Assembly: GCA_036677685.1 (NCBI GenBank)
Contig: JAVBWA010000012.1
Location: 1-64,000 of the forward strand
DNA length: 64,000 bases
Direction: 5' to 3'
From: JAQUBU01 sp036677685
GTDB lineage: Bacteria > Bacillota > Syntrophomonadia > Syntrophomonadales > Syntrophomonadaceae
Part shown: one piece after another, positions 60,567-64,000 of the stretch
Layout: each line of letters opens with the position of its first letter
Position numbering within the stretch: position 1 is the stretch's first letter
The notes under the pieces: model-generated
Database searches by the model: none
What the model saw: the letters and a program-made list of their open reading frames with translations, nothing else
What the model was told of the DNA's origin: nothing
Translations under genes and position numbers: made by a program

Positions 60567-61917
60567 AAAGGCTAACACCTCCCCTGGCTTTTACCGCGTC
60601 AATCAGAGCAGTTTGGGTCTTGTCCTTTCTTTCCAGAGTACGCATCACATCTTCATCAATGGTGCCTTTGGTCATGATGTGGTGGATAACCACCGTGTCC
60701 TTCTGGCCTTGCCGCCAAAGCCGGGCGTTGGTCTGCTGGTAGAGTTCCAGACTCCAGGTTAGTCCAAACCATACCAGGGTGGAGCCGCCCGTCTGCAGGT
60801 TAAGCCCGTGGCCAGCCGATGCCGGGTGAATTACGGCCACAGGTACTTCACCGTCATTCCAACGTTTAATAGAATCACTGCTGTCCAACTTTTCAGCAGG
60901 GAAGCGGCTCAGTATCCGTTCAAGATCATGCTTGAACCAGTAAGCCACCAGAACCGGCTTGCCGTTCGCCGCTTCGATAAGATCCTCCAGGGCATCCAGC
61001 TTGCGGTCGTGGATATGTGCCACGCCTTTTCCCTCATCATAAACGGCACCGTTGGCCATCTGCAGGAGCTTGCCCGAGAGCGCGGCTGCATTGGCAGCAT
61101 CAATCTCCTTGTCTTTAAGTGAAATCACCAGTTCGCGTTTCATCGTTTGGTAGCATTCCATCTCTTTTTCCGATAGCCGGACAGGGATTTCGTTCATCAT
61201 CAGTTCCGGCAGTCTCAAGTAGTCGGTGTTCTTCATGCTGATGGTAATGTCAGATATCAGCCGGTAGATGGCTTCCTCTGCTCCAGGCCGCGGCTTATAT
61301 GAAAACACCATCTGTTGGTTCCGTTTATCAGGGACAAAATAGTTGTTTCGGAAGTGGGATATGTATCTTCCCAGCCGCTGTCCCATATCCAGGATACCAA
61401 TTTCAGCCCACAGGTCTATCAGACCGTTGGCTGAAGGTGTTCCGGTCAGCCCAACCATCCTACTGATTCCGGGCCTAACCTTGCGCAGCGCTTTAAACCG
61501 TTTGGAACCGTTATCTTTGAAAGAACTCAATTCATCAATTACCACCATGTCGTAGTCGAGGGGAAGCCCGCTTTTATTAACCAGCCAGTCCACGTTTTCC
61601 CGGTTGATAAGGTAAACCTGCGCTCTTTGCAAAAGAGCCGCTTTCCGCTGGGTTTCATTACCGATGGCCACCGAGCAGGCAAGCCCATTCAGGTGATCCC
61701 ATTTATCAATTTCAGCCGGCCATGTATCTCTGGCTACTCGCAGCGGAGCGATAACCAGTACCTTACGAACCAGAAAACTGTCCAGGGTAAGATCAAAGAT
61801 GGCGGTCAGCGTAATGACACTCTTACCAAGTCCCATTTCAAGCAAGATTGCCGCTATCGGATGCCCGAGAATAAAGCTGGTTGCGTATTCCTGGTATTCA
61901 TGAGGATTGTATCTCAT
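60559..61917 (-). CDS. SNF2-like DEAD/DEAH-box helicase
   Basis: The 452-aa protein starts YNPHEYQEYATSFILGHPIA, with Walker A LEMGLGKSVITL. Motif II is VVIDELSSFKD (DELS), motif III LTGTPSANGL, and motif VI QQTNARLWRQGQKDTV. It is the phage-type SNF2 ATPase used in replication or recombination. It overlaps the VRR-NUC gene upstream by 20 bases and the Cys-rich gene by eight. Confidence 0.9.
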   Translation of the reverse strand: MRYNPHEYQEYATSFILGHPIAAILLEMGLGKSVITLTAIFDLTLDSFLVRKVLVIAPLRVARDTWPAEIDKWDHLNGLACSVAIGNETQRKAALLQRAQVYLINRENVDWLVNKSGLPLDYDMVVIDELSSFKDNGSKRFKALRKVRPGISRMVGLTGTPSANGLIDLWAEIGILDMGQRLGRYISHFRNNYFVPDKRNQQMVFSYKPRPGAEEAIYRLISDITISMKNTDYLRLPELMMNEIPVRLSEKEMECYQTMKRELVISLKDKEIDAANAAALSGKLLQMANGAVYDEGKGVAHIHDRKLDALEDLIEAANGKPVLVAYWFKHDLERILSRFPAEKLDSSDSIKRWNDGEVPVAVIHPASAGHGLNLQTGGSTLVWFGLTWSLELYQQTNARLWRQGQKDTVVIHHIMTKGTIDEDVMRTLERKDKTQTALIDAVKARGGVSLYE

Positions 61918-62179
61918 CTAATATCCCTCCAATCTGCGCCGGGTCATCCAGGATATATACCTTAAATCCTAGCCGCCGCAGCATTTCATGCCGCTTTTTC
62001 TGCAAAGGCCGGGGAGTCATTCCATGCGCCTTAACTTCTGCAAAGGCAATTCTGCCGCCGGGGAGGAGCACAAGCCGATCGGGCACTCCATCAAACCCCG
62101 GCGAAACAAACTTCAAAGCCAGACCTCCGGCTATTTTTGCGGCCTTGGTCAGCTTTTGTTCTATCTGCTTTTCTCTCAT
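61898..62179 (-). CDS. VRR-NUC domain nuclease
   Basis: The 93-aa protein has the PD-(D/E)XK core: SPGFDGVPDRLVLLPGGRIA then FAEVKAHG, with D, E and K in place, and a following RHEMLRRLGFKVYIL helix-strand. I chose ATG 62179, ten bases behind GGAGG. VRR-NUC proteins are structure-specific nucleases (Holliday junction or flap type) and are coupled to SNF2 helicases in phages. Confidence 0.9.
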   Translation of the reverse strand: MREKQIEQKLTKAAKIAGGLALKFVSPGFDGVPDRLVLLPGGRIAFAEVKAHGMTPRPLQKKRHEMLRRLGFKVYILDDPAQIGGILDEIQSS

Positions 62180-62195
62180 CAGTACCTCCATATTT

Positions 62196-62331
62196 TGTTG
62201 CCCTGTTGCCGATGTTGGCTCAAAATTCCTATACGCGCGCGCAGATATGTGCTGAGCTTGGTATTGATAAGGACTATATGTTACCCCACAAGTCATATAG
62301 AATAAGTGGATACAAAGGCAACAAGGCAACA
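62196..62331. repeat. 15-bp inverted repeat bracketing the VapE-VRR-NUC spacer
   Basis: TGTTGCCCTGTTGCC (62196-62210) and GGCAACAAGGCAACA (62317-62331) are complementary except one G-T position. Each arm is itself two GTTGCC units. The 106 bases between hold a plus-strand frame (AQNSYTRAQICAELGIDKDY) with an HTH-like look but no start signal. A control site for early genes is possible. Confidence 0.45.
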
Positions 62332-62335
62332 TAGT

Positions 62336-64000
62336 TTACTGGCGGCCATGAACGTGCACCCAATATGGAACGATGCCGTAAGGTCCCATGCGCTTCTTTT
62401 TCTCGGACCGTTCCCAACCGCCGACTTTCTCCATGATGGACATTATCTTATGGCTGTCTGCCCGCTCGAAATCCTCACGCCTTTTGTTGAAGCACTCACA
62501 CCATATTTCCATGTTACAGACGGTTTCCCGCCGGTTAACCCCGCGAGGTTGCGTGGGATCGTCGTCACCGCGCATGAAGTCCTGCCTGCGGTAGATGTCC
62601 ATCTGCTCCCATGAATCGGGTAATAGACGTTCAAGATACTCGCGTACCATGCCTTCGCGTTCATCGGTTTCGAGGGCTTCTGTCTGCGCCCGTTCAGCCA
62701 TCTCAGCTATTTCGTTATCAAGATACAGCTTTTCACCGTTTTCCCAGATGGATTTGGCCTCAGCCCAAATCTGCAGTACATCGGTATCCGTCACGTCCCA
62801 GCCCTTCCTTGCGTCGGTGCCGCCGACGCGGATAGGCCAGAACCGCCGGTTGCCGGTAACATCACGCAGGAATCCCATACTTTCACTATTAGTGCTGCCC
62901 ACGATAATGCACTGGCGGGGATGACTTTCACTGGAGTGACCATAACTGGCGCGGTAGTTGTCATCCCGCCTTGAGAGGAAGGCTTTAACATTATTCACAT
63001 CCGTTTTACGAATACCCGCCAACTCTGGAATCTCCAGAATCCAAAAGCCCTGTATCTTCTCAGGCGCGTCTTTGCCTTTACCCATATCAGCGAAGGTCAG
63101 GCTGTCGGAGAACCACTCCCCGGCCAGCTTATCAAAAAAGGTCGATTTACCCAGGCCCGTCCTGCCGTTGAGTACCAGCATATAGTCAAATTTGATGCCC
63201 GGCACAAAAATACGGGCTACCGCAGCAGCAAAGGTCTTTCGCGTAACCGCCCGCACATATTGATTATCCTCAGCACCGAAATAATCGATGATAAGCGTTT
63301 CAACGCGGGGAATCCCGTCCCAGGGCGGGAGACTGTTCAGATAATTGCGGATGGGATGGTATATGCGCTTCGCTGCTGCCGCGAGTACGGCATGGTTCGC
63401 TTTGGCCGGCGAATATATGCCATAGTTATTCTGGAGGTACTCGTAGAGCTTGGCTGCATCTGTTTCACCCCAGCCCGGCTTGACTCTTTTCCAGGGGAGT
63501 TCGCCTATTACATCTATGCCATCGCGCATTTGGTTGAAAGCAATTCCCGACAGGTTAGCATCATGGTTTAAAATCAGGAGGAAATTACCGAAGCTGTCCT
63601 TTACCGCGCCAGTCTTTTCGAGTTCAAGCTGGCCCTGCCAGTCTTCATTAGAGAATTCGGACTCGGCCTGCGCTTTGCGCTCCTCAGCAAACTGCTCTTT
63701 AACCCGCGCGTCTTGGATCGCAAAATCAGACATTGCCTTGAACGAAGCTTTCTCATCAAGATCACTATATTTATGAAGCCGCACCAGGTCAAAGGCGTTC
63801 AGTAGTCTCCCGCAGACTGGATCGGTGGCATGGTGCGAATAGGCGAACTTGCGTCATAGATCACTAACCCGGCGGATGAATCGGCGGGGATGTAGTCATA
63901 ACGGCCGTTCATAGCGCTCGGTTCGTAGATATCGGGTAAAAAGGCTTCAATTGCATCCTCAATTGTGTAGGCCCGGCAGAATGCGCCAACCGCACCTTCC
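62336..64000 (-). pseudogene. VapE-family primase/helicase, 5' partial, apparent frameshift
   Basis: The clean frame from 63784 gives 482 residues of the VapE P-loop domain: LNGRTGLGKSTFFDKLAGEW, then IPELAGIRKTDVNNVKAFLS, and VGSTNSESMGFLRDVTGNRR with the arginine finger. Upstream, bases 63850-64000 encode AFCRAYTIEDAIEAFLPDIY and SSAGLVIYD in another frame. Adding one base near 63848-63850 joins them as KFAYSHHATDP then CGRLLNAFDLVR, the usual family sequence. So the gene extends beyond the window end and carries a single-base loss in a short run (real or a sequencing error). It is the replication initiator-helicase of the prophage. Confidence 0.8.

Noticed and set aside
62137..62334. Plus-strand 65-codon frame with HTH-like end in the VapE-VRR-NUC spacer
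   Set aside because: Its first half is antisense to the VRR-NUC gene and it has no ribosome binding site; kept only as a note in the inverted-repeat entry.
1..64000. CRISPR array
   Set aside because: No regularly spaced short direct repeats were seen; the only dispersed repeat is the two-copy 150-bp element.

Overview
The window looks like a piece of chromosome from an anaerobic Firmicute (Clostridia; a Peptococcaceae/Desulfotomaculales-type organism is my inference). It shows an SLH-anchored surface protein, AGGAGG-type ribosome binding sites throughout, split ferredoxin-linked glutamate-synthase-like genes, an Erm methylase with a clostridial/bacillar attenuator, and a prophage of the siphovirus HK97 type. 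No rRNA, complete tRNA or CRISPR array was seen.

Left part (1-16 kb). An S-layer-homology protein (cut by the window start) is followed by an amino-acid ABC transporter operon. That operon has two tandem lipoprotein binding proteins whose lobes appear in permuted order, a permease, and an ATPase carrying an extra C-terminal domain. A convergent leftward operon follows: a FAD-linked oxidase with ferredoxin motifs, two ferredoxin/FMN GltB-like proteins and a fused glutamine-amidotransferase/GXGXG protein. Together these resemble a ferredoxin-linked glutamate synthase or related oxidoreductase. A candidate leader peptide and intrinsic terminator lie ahead of the operon, and a 24-bp perfect palindrome lies inside it.

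Decaying accessory part (14.6-27.5 kb). This part holds a phage-repressor scrap, a CPBP protease, a metallophosphoesterase read through from an SDR fragment, an RND efflux operon in which both pump genes carry one in-frame stop, a truncated flavodoxin-like gene, an intact TetR regulator, a malate/lactate dehydrogenase with an in-frame TAG, and LysR remnants. An intact erm gene sits behind a macrolide-type attenuator. Two copies of a roughly 150-bp hairpin-bearing repeat flank the 23.5-27.5 kb part.

Defence and integration part (27.5-38.7 kb). A DarT-like ADP-ribosyltransferase fused to an HD domain is paired with a macro-domain protein that has a DprA/SLOG-like tail. Beside it is an overlapping two-gene operon of unknown function (554 aa protein plus HTH protein). 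Then come an XRE-like regulator and two overlapping large serine recombinases with their small HTH/zinc-ribbon partners.

Prophage (38.7-64 kb). Nearly all genes are on the minus strand. From right to left they are: VapE primase/helicase (cut by the window end and frameshifted), VRR-NUC, SNF2 helicase, DUF1492 regulator, HNH, small terminase, ParB-methylase, large terminase, an inserted AAA ATPase/nuclease-like cargo gene with its own terminator, portal, ClpP-like protease, capsid, head-tail genes, tail tube, tail chaperones joined by a -1 frameshift site, tape measure, tail and fibre genes, holin and amidase. One plus-strand HTH gene, behind a 16-bp inverted repeat, sits beside the large terminase. 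Two single-base deletions in prophage genes at short homopolymers could be real or sequencing errors.
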